Assembly: GCF_009909195.1 (NCBI RefSeq)
Contig: NZ_JAAAMU010000011.1
Location: forward strand, 64,501 to 128,500
Length of the DNA stretch: 64,000 nt
Direction of reading: 5' to 3'
DNA from: Paenibacillus sacheonensis
Lineage (GTDB): Bacteria > Bacillota > Bacilli > Paenibacillales > Paenibacillaceae
Shown here: in pieces, positions 15,707-24,231 of the stretch
How positions within the stretch are numbered: the stretch's first letter is position 1
How the letters are laid out: each line of letters opens with the position of its first letter
Translations under genes and position numbers: made by a program
Notes under the pieces: model-generated
Seen by the model: the letters and a program-made list of their open reading frames with translations, nothing else
What the model was told of the DNA's origin: nothing
The model's database searches: none

Positions 15707-17488
15707 ATGACTACTATGGTATCCAATCAATTGCGCAAAGGACCGATCATGGCCTCCTTGCTCATCGCGGCATTCGTTGCACTGCTGGCGCAAACCGTGC
15801 TTAACGTCGCGCTGCCGAAAATGATGGAGGATCTCGACGTCGGGGAAAGCACGATTCAATGGCTGTCCAACGGCTACATGCTGGTGAACGGCGTGCTCGT
15901 CCCGATCAGCGCTTATCTGATTAACCGCTTCACGACCCGCAGGTTATTCATGGTCGCATCGATCTTATTCGCCATCGGCACGGTCATCTGCGCCCTGTCG
16001 AGCGGCTTCGACGTTCTGCTGGCCGGCCGTCTCGTCCAAGCTTGCGGCGCCGGCATTCTCATGCCGCTGATGACCATCGTCATCCTGACGATCTTCCCCG
16101 TCGAAGAACGCGGCAAGGCCATGGGCATGATGGGCGTCGCGATGATCTTCGCGCCGGCCGTCGGGCCGACGCTGTCCGGCTGGATCGTCGAAAATTACGA
16201 TTGGCATGTTCTGTTCTACATCATACTGCCGCTGGCGATTCTAGCCGTCGTATTCGGCGCCTTCTCGATGAAGGACGTCATCAAGACTTCGCGTCCGAAG
16301 CTTGACGTGCTCAGCGTCATTCTGTCCACGCTCGGTTTCGGCGGGCTGCTGTACGGCTTCAGCGAAGCGGGGACAGCCGGTTGGGATTCCACCGAAGTCA
16401 TCGCTTGCCTAGCCGTCGGTGCCGTCTCGCTCGTGTTATTCATCGTCCGCTCGATTCTCGCGAAGCTGCCGCTGCTCGAGATGCGCGTGTTCAAGTACCC
16501 GATGTTCTCGCTTACGGCTCTAATCAATGCCATTATCACGATGGCCATGTACTCCGGCATGATTCTGCTGCCGATCTTCTTGCAAAACATCCGTCACTTC
16601 ACGCCGCTCGAATCCGGATTGCTCCTGCTTCCGGGCGCTGTCCTGATGGGCATCATGTCGCCGATTACCGGCATGGTCTTCGATAAGATCGGCGCGCGCT
16701 GGCTCGCCGTGATCGGTCTGATCATCACGGCCGTCACGACGTACGAGTTCAGCCAGCTCGAGGCCGATACGACTTATAATCATATGATGCTGTTCTATAC
16801 GCTTCGGATGTTCGGGATGTCCATGTTGATGATGCCGATCCAAACTGCCGGCCTCAATCAGCTGCCTCGCCGCTTGAACGCGCACGGCTCGGCCATGTCC
16901 CAGACGCTCCGGAACGTCTCCGGCGCGCTCGGTACCGCCATTCTCGTGACGCTCATGACGAACAGCGCGGCCTCGCATGCGAAGGAGCTGACGATCTCGG
17001 GCCATGTCGATCCGTCGGACAAAGCAAAAATGGGCGAAATCGCGCAGCAAGCCACGATCTACGGGATCAACCATTCCTTCGTCGTCGCCACTTGGCTGAC
17101 CGTTGCCGCGCTCGTGCTCGCATTCTTCATCCGCAAGGTGTCGCCGCGCGAGGACGCGGTGCAAGAACCGGTCCAGGTTGCGACGGAGATGCAGGCGATT
17201 CCCGTGCCGGCAGCGCGGGAAGCAGCCCTTGCGCCGGAAGCAGCCGAGAACGCCGCTCGCCCGGAACGGCAGGGCGCCGACGACGAGTTCCGCGATGCCA
17301 TCCGAGGATTTCTGAAAACCCCCGAGCCGGCGGCGGACAACGGGAATTTTAACGATAAAGAATATCGGAAGGCGCTTCTTCAGCTGCAGGGCAATGCCAA
17401 GGCTGAGGAACGCCTGGAAGAAATGAGCGATAAAGCATACCGGGAGACGCTGAAGAAATTGACCGGGTCCCTAAAAGAAAACGAGTGA
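15707..17488 (+). CDS. DHA2-family MFS multidrug transporter with repeated C-terminal tail
   Basis: A 593-residue EmrB/QacA-type (14-helix) antiporter. Residues about 15-470 contain the transmembrane core with motif C-like GMMGVAMIFAPAVGPTLSGW. The family normally ends soon after the last helix, but here a tail of about 115 cytosolic residues follows: a Pro/Ala/Glu linker and three related helices at 524-537, 549-562 and 574-587 (pattern D-D/K-x-F/Y-R-x-x-L), spaced exactly 25 residues apart. GGGAGGAAG precedes the ATG. Co-transcribed with marR. Confidence 0.9.
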   Translation: MTTMVSNQLRKGPIMASLLIAAFVALLAQTVLNVALPKMMEDLDVGESTIQWLSNGYMLVNGVLVPISAYLINRFTTRRLFMVASILFAIGTVICALSSGFDVLLAGRLVQACGAGILMPLMTIVILTIFPVEERGKAMGMMGVAMIFAPAVGPTLSGWIVENYDWHVLFYIILPLAILAVVFGAFSMKDVIKTSRPKLDVLSVILSTLGFGGLLYGFSEAGTAGWDSTEVIACLAVGAVSLVLFIVRSILAKLPLLEMRVFKYPMFSLTALINAIITMAMYSGMILLPIFLQNIRHFTPLESGLLLLPGAVLMGIMSPITGMVFDKIGARWLAVIGLIITAVTTYEFSQLEADTTYNHMMLFYTLRMFGMSMLMMPIQTAGLNQLPRRLNAHGSAMSQTLRNVSGALGTAILVTLMTNSAASHAKELTISGHVDPSDKAKMGEIAQQATIYGINHSFVVATWLTVAALVLAFFIRKVSPREDAVQEPVQVATEMQAIPVPAAREAALAPEAAENAARPERQGADDEFRDAIRGFLKTPEPAADNGNFNDKEYRKALLQLQGNAKAEERLEEMSDKAYRETLKKLTGSLKENE

Positions 17489-17530
17489 GGAATCGCTCTT
17501 GATTTCCCAACCTAGAGAGGAGCTTTCACG

Positions 17531-18094
17531 ATGAAAATGTATATTGTTTACGATAGCGAAGCAGGGCACACGGAACAGCTTGCAAGGTCCATTGCCAAAG
17601 GGGCCCAAAGCGTAGAAGGCGCGGAGGTTTTCATCAATCACGTCAAAAAGGCGAACGTCAACGATCTCGAGCAGATGGATGCGATTATCTGGGGATGCCC
17701 CGGACACTTCGGCACCATCAGCTCCGGCTTGAAGGAATGGATCGATAAACTCGGCTATCTATGGGCGAACGGGAAGCTGGTCGATAAGATCGGCGCCGTA
17801 TTCTGCACGACGGCAACCATTCACGGCGGCAGCGAAGCCACGCTGCTGAACCTGATTACGCCGATGCTTCATCAAGGGATGATAATCGTCGGCTTGCCGG
17901 CCAATATACCGGAGAACGCGCTGTACGGCAGTTATTACGGCGTAGGGGTGACGTCTCCCGTCGAAGATACCCATGACGTGCTGAGTCAATCGCTGTTTGC
18001 GAAAGGCCTCGCATTGGGAGAAGCCTTGGGCGCGCGCGTGGCCAATGCGGCCACCGTGTATGCGGCGGGCAAGCAAACTCGGGAGAGCATGTAA
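17531..18094 (+). CDS. Flavodoxin-fold NAD(P)H:quinone oxidoreductase (WrbA-like)
   Basis: A 187-residue FMN protein. It starts [20 protein letters not shown], the phosphate-binding loop of flavodoxins, and has [21 protein letters not shown] and [19 protein letters not shown], which match the WrbA subgroup that reduces quinones by two electrons. It lies 42 bases behind the MFS gene in the same direction with GAGAGGAG before the ATG, so it may belong to the same MarR-controlled operon, detoxifying quinone-like compounds while the pump exports them. Confidence 0.88.
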   Translation: MKMYIVYDSEAGHTEQLARSIAKGAQSVEGAEVFINHVKKANVNDLEQMDAIIWGCPGHFGTISSGLKEWIDKLGYLWANGKLVDKIGAVFCTTATIHGGSEATLLNLITPMLHQGMIIVGLPANIPENALYGSYYGVGVTSPVEDTHDVLSQSLFAKGLALGEALGARVANAATVYAAGKQTRESM

Positions 18095-18106
18095 CCGATC
18101 ATAGCG

Positions 18107-18140
18107 AGAGCGCGGACCGATAAGGGCCGCGCTCTTTTTT
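18107..18140 (+). terminator. Intrinsic terminator of the marR-MFS-wrbA operon
   Basis: Perfect nine-base arms AGAGCGCGG and CCGCGCTCT with an 11-base loop, followed by T residues. Confidence 0.9.
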
Positions 18141-18176
18141 AATTATCGGCTATCTGCTCTGCGCAAGCTGAAACTG

Positions 18177-18725
18177 TCACGAGGTAATTCTCTTGATCTT
18201 GCGGTTCATCTTCACGACCCCGGTTCCGAGCAGCAGGAAGAGCAGCGCATAGATCGCAAGCACGGGGATGACGATTCCCCATAAATGGCCGTTCGCTCTC
18301 GGCAGCAAATTAATGCCGTTCAAACACATGATGAACAGATTAATCAACAGCATCACGGCCATCATGCTGCGCAGCCGTTTATAGTGCGTGACGAGCGATT
18401 CCCGGTCCGTATAGAGCTGCGGGTCCTCCTCCGGCCGCCATGCCCTGCGAAAATAAAACCATGCAGGCGTGCAATTCCCCCTAAACTCCCAGCCGGCATC
18501 GCGATAAAGCTCCAAGTACTCCTCGCGCTTTTCCTTATTCAGTCCGAGCTGGTAATCCAACCGATACGTATACCGGACGGATGCATCCCGTTCGAATTCG
18601 TTGCGTATGATTCCGCCGCGTTTCCACTGCAGCCCCTGCCGGGACAGCTCGTTGATCCACTTCTCCTCCTGCTCGTATTGCCAGCTGAACCACAGGCGGT
18701 ATTTCGTCTCGACCTGCTTCCCCAT
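18177..18725 (-). CDS. DUF2812 membrane protein
   Basis: A 182-residue protein. Residues 1-115 match the DUF2812 pattern (KYRLWFSWQYEQEEKWINEL, YRLDYQ, GWEFRGNCTPAWFYFRRA) and two hydrophobic segments follow near 120-142 and 148-168. These proteins are almost always encoded directly after a PadR regulator, as here with a three-base gap. Function is unknown; the usual suggestion is a membrane sensor or antagonist working with the PadR protein. Confidence 0.88.
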   Translation of the reverse strand: MGKQVETKYRLWFSWQYEQEEKWINELSRQGLQWKRGGIIRNEFERDASVRYTYRLDYQLGLNKEKREEYLELYRDAGWEFRGNCTPAWFYFRRAWRPEEDPQLYTDRESLVTHYKRLRSMMAVMLLINLFIMCLNGINLLPRANGHLWGIVIPVLAIYALLFLLLGTGVVKMNRKIKRITS

Positions 18726-18728
18726 GCC

Positions 18729-19067
18729 TCACGCCTCCTCTGGGTGAATGATGCGCCGCCCGGAAGCGAGCAGCTCCTCCAACCGCTTCATCTCGGCAGC
18801 GACCGTGTCTCTGCCGTCCTGCGTAATGCTGTACATCTTGCGCCTGGCGTCCGTTCCTTCCGGGACGGGGTAGTGGTCGATAAGCCCCTTGCCGAGCAGC
18901 GTGTTTAGCGCCGTATACAGCGTGCCTGCACCGATCTTCACCCTGCCGTCGCTCATGCCCTCGACATCCTGCATGATGCCGTACCCATGCGAAGGCTGCG
19001 CATATAGCGCGATCAAAATGTAATAAAAGGCCTCGGTCAGCGGAAGCATGCCTTTCACGTCGGCCAT
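18729..19067 (-). CDS. PadR-family transcriptional regulator
   Basis: A 112-residue subfamily-2 PadR repressor: LTEAFYYILIALYAQPSHGYGIM, then GAGTLYTALNTLLGKGLI (recognition helix and wing) and ARRKMYSITQDGR. GGAGGTGG lies nine bases before the ATG. Its own promoter is covered by an AT-rich inverted repeat, consistent with autorepression. It forms an operon with the DUF2812 gene. Confidence 0.92.
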   Translation of the reverse strand: MADVKGMLPLTEAFYYILIALYAQPSHGYGIMQDVEGMSDGRVKIGAGTLYTALNTLLGKGLIDHYPVPEGTDARRKMYSITQDGRDTVAAEMKRLEELLASGRRIIHPEEA

Positions 19068-19101
19068 CGCGGCTGTCCACCTCCATTTACTCTGACTCTC
19101 G

Positions 19102-19147
19102 ATATATCGTATATTGATATATTAACATCTGTTATATCGACTGTCAA
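19102..19147 (-). promoter_or_regulatory. padR promoter with overlapping operator
   Basis: Minus-strand TTGACA (19142-19147) and TAATAT (19119-19124) are 17 bases apart. ATATATC at 19102-19108 and GATATAT at 19116-19122 form a perfect inverted repeat with a 7-base spacer overlapping the -10 box. Confidence 0.7.
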
Positions 19148-19194
19148 TATAGTTTGCTGGGTATTTGGGTCATCTTCCCACCGCTTAAACAACA

Positions 19195-19237
19195 AGAACC
19201 CTGGACGCCTCCTATACAAGGCGATCTCAAGGGTTCT
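19195..19237 (-). terminator. Hairpin terminator after aroC
   Basis: Arms AGAACCCT and AGGGTTCT with an inner GCCT/AGGC stem lie 38 bases beyond the aroC stop; read leftward a short T-rich TTGTTGTTT follows. Confidence 0.65.
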
Positions 19238-19274
19238 CCGCGTTACGTATTACTTCTTACGCGCAGCTAGCTGC

Positions 19275-20330
19275 TCAATCTCGCAACGCCGCTTGCCGTT
19301 TGTAGTGATCTTCCAGCACGAGACAGGCCATCGCTTCGATAACCGGCACGATTCGAGGGCAAATACAGGGATCATGCCGCCCCTCCGTCCCAATGGTCCG
19401 CTCTTCCCCCTCCACGTTCACCGTGCGCTGCGGCACGGAAATCGAGGAGGTCGGCTTAACGACGACCCGGAACACGATATCCGCTCCCGTGCTGATGCCG
19501 CCCAGAATGCCGCCCGCATGATTGCTTAGGAACCCATCCGCATCCATGCCGTCGTTATGCTCGCTGCCCAGCATCCCGGCTGCGGAGAAGCCTGTGCCGA
19601 ATTCGATGCCCTTGACCGCGCCGATCGACAGCATCGCCTTCGCCAAATCCGCGTCCAGCTTATCGAATACCGGTTCTCCCAAACCGGCCATCGCCCCGCT
19701 GATGCGGCATTCGACGATACCGCCGACGCTGTCTCCCCGGGCAGCCAGCTCCGTGATGCGCGCCTCCATGCGGACTGCCGCCTCGGGGTCGCAGGCGCGA
19801 ACGTTATTCTTCTCGATCTCGTCCGGCTGATACGTCCGACAGGCAATGCCGCCGATCTCCCGCGTATACGCGACGATGCCGACGCCTCTGGCCTCCAGCA
19901 GCTTGCACGCGACCGCGCCCGCGGCCACCCTTGCCGCCGTTTCCCTGCCGGAAGCCCTTCCGCTCCCCCGGTGATCCCGAAGGCCGTACTTTTTCAAATA
20001 GGCGTAATCGGCATGCCCCGGACGAAACGTCTGATCCATCCCGTCGTAGGCGCTCGGCCGCATATCCGTGTTCTGCAGCATCAAGCACAGCGGCGTTCCG
20101 GTCGTGCGCCCTTCGAACATCCCGGACAGGATGCGGACAAGATCGTATTCTTTCCTTGGCGTGGTCACCGACGACTGTCCCGGCTTGCGGCGGTCCATCT
20201 GGACCTGGATATATCGCTCGTCAATTTCTAGTCCCGGGGTTACCCCGTCCACGATAACGCCGACCGCTTCGCCGTGCGATTCTCCGAACGTCGTAATTTT
20301 GAATGCCTCTCCGAATGAGCTCCCTGCCAT
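19275..20330 (-). CDS. aroC: Chorismate synthase
   Basis: A 351-residue enzyme that converts 5-enolpyruvylshikimate-3-phosphate to chorismate with reduced FMN. Family motifs are intact: FGESHGEAVGVIVDG at the N-terminus, HRGSGRASGRETAARVAAGA in the centre and GGISTGADIVFRVVVKPTSS near the end. GGAGG precedes the ATG. It stands alone here, next to a LysR gene rather than with other shikimate genes, so it may be a second or dispersed copy. Confidence 0.96.
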   Translation of the reverse strand: MAGSSFGEAFKITTFGESHGEAVGVIVDGVTPGLEIDERYIQVQMDRRKPGQSSVTTPRKEYDLVRILSGMFEGRTTGTPLCLMLQNTDMRPSAYDGMDQTFRPGHADYAYLKKYGLRDHRGSGRASGRETAARVAAGAVACKLLEARGVGIVAYTREIGGIACRTYQPDEIEKNNVRACDPEAAVRMEARITELAARGDSVGGIVECRISGAMAGLGEPVFDKLDADLAKAMLSIGAVKGIEFGTGFSAAGMLGSEHNDGMDADGFLSNHAGGILGGISTGADIVFRVVVKPTSSISVPQRTVNVEGEERTIGTEGRHDPCICPRIVPVIEAMACLVLEDHYKRQAALRD

Positions 20331-20413
20331 ATGAAGACCTCCATGATGATGAATTGATCCCTTAGGATTGTTCGCTTACGTTGGTTATGATTATAATGAA
20401 TGCAAAGCGATAA

Positions 20414-21349
20414 ATGAAATCGGTATTTTCACAGTTTGTCATAGAGGTGATTGATATCAGCGTAAAGCTGCATTTGGAATGGTATCGAATGTTCCTGCAT
20501 ACGGCGAGGAGCGGCAATTTGACGAAAGCCGCGCAAGAGCTGCATCTGACGCAGCCTTCCGTCAGCTATGCCATCAAGCAGTTGGAAGAAGGACTGGGAG
20601 TGAAGCTGTTCGACCGGCAGTCCAAAGGAGTCTCGCTGACGCCGGAGGGGGCGGCTTTGCTGGCCTTCGTCGAGCAGTCGCTGTCGCTGCTGGAAGCCGG
20701 GGAACGTAAAATGGCCGCGCTCCAAAGCCGCGCGTCGGGCGAGCTGCGCATCGGATCCAGCGGACCGCTCATTAAGCACAAGCTCCTTGCCCCGCTCGAC
20801 CGGCTCCGCAGCGAGTTCCCGGGCATCGAGCTTCGCCTCTACCAAGGCAATACCGCGCAGATCGGGACCTGGCTGAAAGAAAACCGCATCGACATCGGCA
20901 TCGTTCATCTGCCTTCGGACGACCCCGAGCTGGATACGCGTCCACTGGCCGCCATCCAAGACTGCTTCGTCGCCGGGCCGCAGTATCGCGAGTCCGCCGA
21001 GCACCCGCTTGCTGCGGAGGAGCTGGCCGCGCTCCCGCTGCTGCTCCTCTCCGGCGGCAGCAGCACGCGGCAGTTCGCCGAGCGCTGGTTCGCCGAGCAA
21101 GGACTGGCCGTTGATGCGGCCATCGAGCTGAACAGCACCGAGATGCTGGTCGAGTTCGCCAAGCGCGGCTACGGCGCCGCCTTCGTGACGCGCGCGTTCG
21201 TCCGGCAGGAGCTGCAGGACGGGGAGCTGTTCGAGCTGCGCACCGCGGAGCCGATCCCGGAGCGGCGCATAGGCGCAGCCATTCGGCGAGGCATGTCGCT
21301 GCCCGTGATCGGGCAGCATTTCATGAACTTGCTGTTGGAGCAGGAATAG
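20414..21349 (+). CDS. LysR-family transcriptional regulator
   Basis: About 300-311 residues. The winged-helix domain is LEWYRMFLHTARSGNLTKAA, LHLTQPSVSYAIKQLEEGLG and KLFDRQSKGVSLTPEG; the effector-binding domain follows from about 105. The ATG at 20414 has no ribosome site. Conserved homology starts near residue 18, and AGAGGTG lies close before an in-frame ATT/GTA region, so the true start is uncertain. It is divergent from aroC (83 bases), which it may regulate. Confidence 0.88.
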   Translation: MKSVFSQFVIEVIDISVKLHLEWYRMFLHTARSGNLTKAAQELHLTQPSVSYAIKQLEEGLGVKLFDRQSKGVSLTPEGAALLAFVEQSLSLLEAGERKMAALQSRASGELRIGSSGPLIKHKLLAPLDRLRSEFPGIELRLYQGNTAQIGTWLKENRIDIGIVHLPSDDPELDTRPLAAIQDCFVAGPQYRESAEHPLAAEELAALPLLLLSGGSSTRQFAERWFAEQGLAVDAAIELNSTEMLVEFAKRGYGAAFVTRAFVRQELQDGELFELRTAEPIPERRIGAAIRRGMSLPVIGQHFMNLLLEQE

Positions 21350-21385
21350 GCGGACCTATGTTTAACGAGCGCATGACACCAGAAG

Positions 21386-21423
21386 GAGCCCCTCGCATTA
21401 GCGGCGCAGGGGCTCTTTATTTT
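21386..21423 (+). terminator. Intrinsic terminator of the LysR gene
   Basis: GAGCCCCT and AGGGGCTC arms with a 14-base loop are followed by TTTATTTT. Confidence 0.85.
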
Positions 21424-21450
21424 GCAGCGAATGCAGCGGACGGACGGCCG

Positions 21451-22047
21451 TTACTCCGAGAAACTCCGAATCGGCTCGAATTTGACGCCCAGCGCCTTGT
21501 TCGTCGCGGGATTATAGCTTACGGTGACTCTCATGACTTGGCTTCGTCCTCCTTGACGGAACCAGAACCGGAAGACTTGGCTCGATGCTTCCTTGCCTAG
21601 GCATGCGCAGCCGAACGGCCGCCAGCCGACGATCTCCGCCCCCGGATATTCCGCTTGCACGGCTTCGTTCGCATACCGGCTCCAATGCCCGTACGACAGG
21701 AGGATCGCATCCGTCTTCTCGATTCGCGAAGCCCGGGCTCGGTCCGGACTCGCCGCCTCGTCGACAGTGACGTAAACGCCGAATTCGCGGTCGTTTTCTT
21801 GCATCCAGAACTTATAGACGAACCGCTTCGGCGCCGGCCATTCCGCCTTGCAGCCGACATACAGCAGGTCCACGAGGGCAGCCTTCGGATAACGCTCCTG
21901 CGCGGCTTTCCTCGCTGCGCCGATCCATTTGATGTATTGGTGATAACCGTCTGCCGGATCGTACTTCGCCGGCGCCGCCGAGGTTAACACGGGGACGCTG
22001 ACGGACAGCAACAGGAGCACAATCAGAATCGCGAACAGGCGTTTCAT
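21451..22047 (-). CDS. Secreted protein with two DUF3889-like domains
   Basis: A 198-residue exported protein: signal peptide to about residue 24 (AAP cleavage region), then two homologous modules offset by 81 residues. The first (41-111) has ARKAAQERYPKAALVDLLYV and FVYKFWMQENDREFGVYVTV; the second (122-192) has ANEAVQAEYPGAEIVGWRPF and QVFRFWFRQGGRSQVMRVTV. The helix-then-YP-A-strand pattern resembles DUF3889 of Bacillus, normally single. Function unknown. GGAAGG precedes the ATG. Confidence 0.7.
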   Translation of the reverse strand: MKRLFAILIVLLLLSVSVPVLTSAAPAKYDPADGYHQYIKWIGAARKAAQERYPKAALVDLLYVGCKAEWPAPKRFVYKFWMQENDREFGVYVTVDEAASPDRARASRIEKTDAILLSYGHWSRYANEAVQAEYPGAEIVGWRPFGCACLGKEASSQVFRFWFRQGGRSQVMRVTVSYNPATNKALGVKFEPIRSFSE

Positions 22048-22126
22048 GCCAAACCTTCCTTCGCATGCATTTGGAGCTATTATGAGGCTAAACGCCTGTC
22101 TCGATACGTCCTTGCGGCCGATTCTG

Positions 22127-23008
22127 CTAGACGGCCCTGCCGATCGACAACTGGCTTATGAATTCCCGCTGGGCATGGGAAAACCATTTCTTCGGGTGCG
22201 TCACAAGCTGGAGGTCCAATCGAATATCGGGATGGGTAAAAGGAAGCGCAGCCAGCTCTCCCCGCTGGATCTGTTCTTCCACAGCCATGCGCGGAAGCAG
22301 CGCTATTCCTTCTCCGACCATCACGCAGCGTTTGATAGCCTCCGGATTGCCAAGTTCAAGTCCGATCCGAAAAGCGATGCTATTCGCTCTCAGCACCTTC
22401 TCCAGCATAATGCGATAATTACAACTGTCCTCGCTCATATACCACTCCATTCCCGAGAGATGCGCCAGCTGCACCGTATTCAGCCGCGTAAGGGGGTGTC
22501 GCGGATTCGCGACGAGCACCAGAGACTCTTCCCTGATCGCGCGCCATTCCAACGAAGGATCAAGCTGCCCGCTTCCCAAAATAAGTCCTAAATCCAGCTC
22601 CCCCTCCCTCACGCGATGGGCAATGGCAATCTCGCTGTCCGGCCGGAGCCGAATGGCCAGCTCGGGATATTCCCGGCGCAGCCGTTGAATATGAGGCGGG
22701 AGATAATAGGACGCGATGGAGTCGATGGTTCCGATCGATAACGTCCCCCCGCCTTGCTTGGCCATTCTCTCCTTCGACTCTTGGAATAAGTCGAGCATTT
22801 TGATCGTCAGCCTGAGCAGTTCTTCGCCGGCCGCCGTGAGGCGCAGACCTCGGCCGAACCGCTCGAACAGCTCTACGCCATACGCCTTCTCCAGCTTTTG
22901 AACTTGCGTTGTCACGCTGGACTGCGCATAGCCCAATTCCTCTGCCGCACGCGTGAAGCTCTGTCGCAGGGCGACCTCGCGAAAGGTTTGCAAATAAATC
23001 AAATCCAT
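22127..23008 (-). CDS. LysR-family regulator, CysL/YwfK-like
   Basis: About 293 residues beginning MDLIYLQTFREVALRQSFTR, with AAEELGYAQSSVTTQVQKLE as recognition helix and FERFGRGLRLTAAGE as wing, then the effector domain. A GTG five codons upstream is another possible start; neither has a clear ribosome site. It is divergent from the DapA-family gene with an AT-rich palindrome between, so it probably controls that gene. Confidence 0.88.
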   Translation of the reverse strand: MDLIYLQTFREVALRQSFTRAAEELGYAQSSVTTQVQKLEKAYGVELFERFGRGLRLTAAGEELLRLTIKMLDLFQESKERMAKQGGGTLSIGTIDSIASYYLPPHIQRLRREYPELAIRLRPDSEIAIAHRVREGELDLGLILGSGQLDPSLEWRAIREESLVLVANPRHPLTRLNTVQLAHLSGMEWYMSEDSCNYRIMLEKVLRANSIAFRIGLELGNPEAIKRCVMVGEGIALLPRMAVEEQIQRGELAALPFTHPDIRLDLQLVTHPKKWFSHAQREFISQLSIGRAV

Positions 23009-23045
23009 CTGCCGCACATCCACTCATCAATAATTTTGATTTCAC

Positions 23046-23065
23046 TTATCATTTATTATAGATAA
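23046..23065. promoter_or_regulatory. Candidate LysR operator
   Basis: TTATC and GATAA arms separated by ten AT-rich bases lie midway in the 113-base divergent region between the LysR and DapA-family genes, the usual place and form of a LysR recognition site. Confidence 0.4.
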
Positions 23066-23121
23066 CTTCGATAGTAATTACATGCTACATTTAACGTACA
23101 AAATTATTAGGAGGTGCTGGC

Positions 23122-24042
23122 GTGTTGAAAGAAGCGGATCTACGGGGTATTTTCGTCCCGGTCGTCACGCCGTTCTCGTCCGACGAGGAGCTTGACGAAG
23201 CCTCCTTCGAGCGTTATTTGGCTCACTTGCTGTCGTACGACATACAGGGAGTCGTCATTAACGGGACGACGGGCGAGTCGCCTACTGTTGCTTGGGAAGA
23301 GGTGGGCAGGCTGGTACGCCGGGCACAAGCTATCATGGCGGCCCGCAAGAAAAGGATACCTCTCATCGTCGGAACCGGCACGAACGATACGCGTACGACG
23401 GTTCGGCGGACCGAGATTGCCGGACAATGGGGTGCCGATGCAGCGCTGGTCGTCGTTCCGTATTACAGCAGACCATCGCAGGCCGGGATCGTTGAACATT
23501 TTCGAAGAACATCCCGGACTGGGCTGCCGGTCATCGCATACGAAATTCCGGCCCGAACGGGCGTGAATCTGACACTGTCGAGCGCTGCAGAAATTCTGGA
23601 GATGGACGGAGTCATTGGCATGAAGGACAGTTCCGGGGGCACAGAGCTCATCTCGGCGCTGGCGCATCTAACTTCAAAGCCTGTCCTATGCGGGGAAGAT
23701 GCGTTATTTCACACCATGCTGAGCCAAGGTGCGGCCGGAGGATTCCTGGCTTCGGCCAACGTATTGACGAACAAGTTTATCGAGGTGTTCAGTCGGCACC
23801 GGAGCGGCGAAACGGAGCGATCCAAGAGGGCGTTCGACTCTCTCGCTCCCCTGATCAGGCTGCTGTTCGAGGATTCCAACCCCGCTCCGCTCAAGCACCT
23901 GCTCACAGACCGAGGTCTTATCGCATCCGATACCCTTCGAGCGCCGCTGCGTCCCGTATCCTCGGAACTTAAGGCCGAGTTAGAACAGGCATGGCGAGAC
24001 ATCAACGCTGCGGGCAAACAAACTGAGAATGGGACTGATTAG
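23122..24042 (+). CDS. DapA/NAL-family aldolase (dihydrodipicolinate synthase-like)
   Basis: A 306-residue TIM-barrel lyase starting at GTG after TTAGGAGGTG. The Schiff-base Lys is K168 in GMKDSSG; GTTGESPT (48-55) is the carboxylate-binding loop; Tyr140 and Arg145 in AYEIPARTG correspond to the catalytic Tyr and substrate Arg of DHDPS (normally YNVPGRTG). Retaining Arg favours a DHDPS-like or keto-acid substrate, but a lone gene under a LysR regulator could equally be a catabolic aldolase. A main dapA would be expected elsewhere. Confidence 0.88.
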   Translation: MLKEADLRGIFVPVVTPFSSDEELDEASFERYLAHLLSYDIQGVVINGTTGESPTVAWEEVGRLVRRAQAIMAARKKRIPLIVGTGTNDTRTTVRRTEIAGQWGADAALVVVPYYSRPSQAGIVEHFRRTSRTGLPVIAYEIPARTGVNLTLSSAAEILEMDGVIGMKDSSGGTELISALAHLTSKPVLCGEDALFHTMLSQGAAGGFLASANVLTNKFIEVFSRHRSGETERSKRAFDSLAPLIRLLFEDSNPAPLKHLLTDRGLIASDTLRAPLRPVSSELKAELEQAWRDINAAGKQTENGTD

Positions 24043-24140
24043 CGATATAACGAAGGGTGATTCAACCCAATATATGCACCTAACCATCCAACCACAGCCC
24101 CCTCAACAGATCGACGACATCCGCCAATAGTCTTGCTCTA

Positions 24141-24170
24141 TCGACAAAACGAATGAAATTTCGTTGTCGA
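24141..24170. promoter_or_regulatory. Inverted repeat upstream of the chemoreceptor gene
   Basis: TCGACAA at 24141-24147 and TTGTCGA at 24164-24170 are perfect inverted arms 16 bases apart, with further partial ACGAA/TTCGT symmetry inside. It may be an operator for the chemoreceptor gene 60-90 bases downstream. Confidence 0.3.
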
Positions 24171-24231
24171 ACGAAAACGTCTATGGTAAGATTTTCCTAA
24201 ATATTGGATGGAAAGAGAGAGTGGGCAACCC

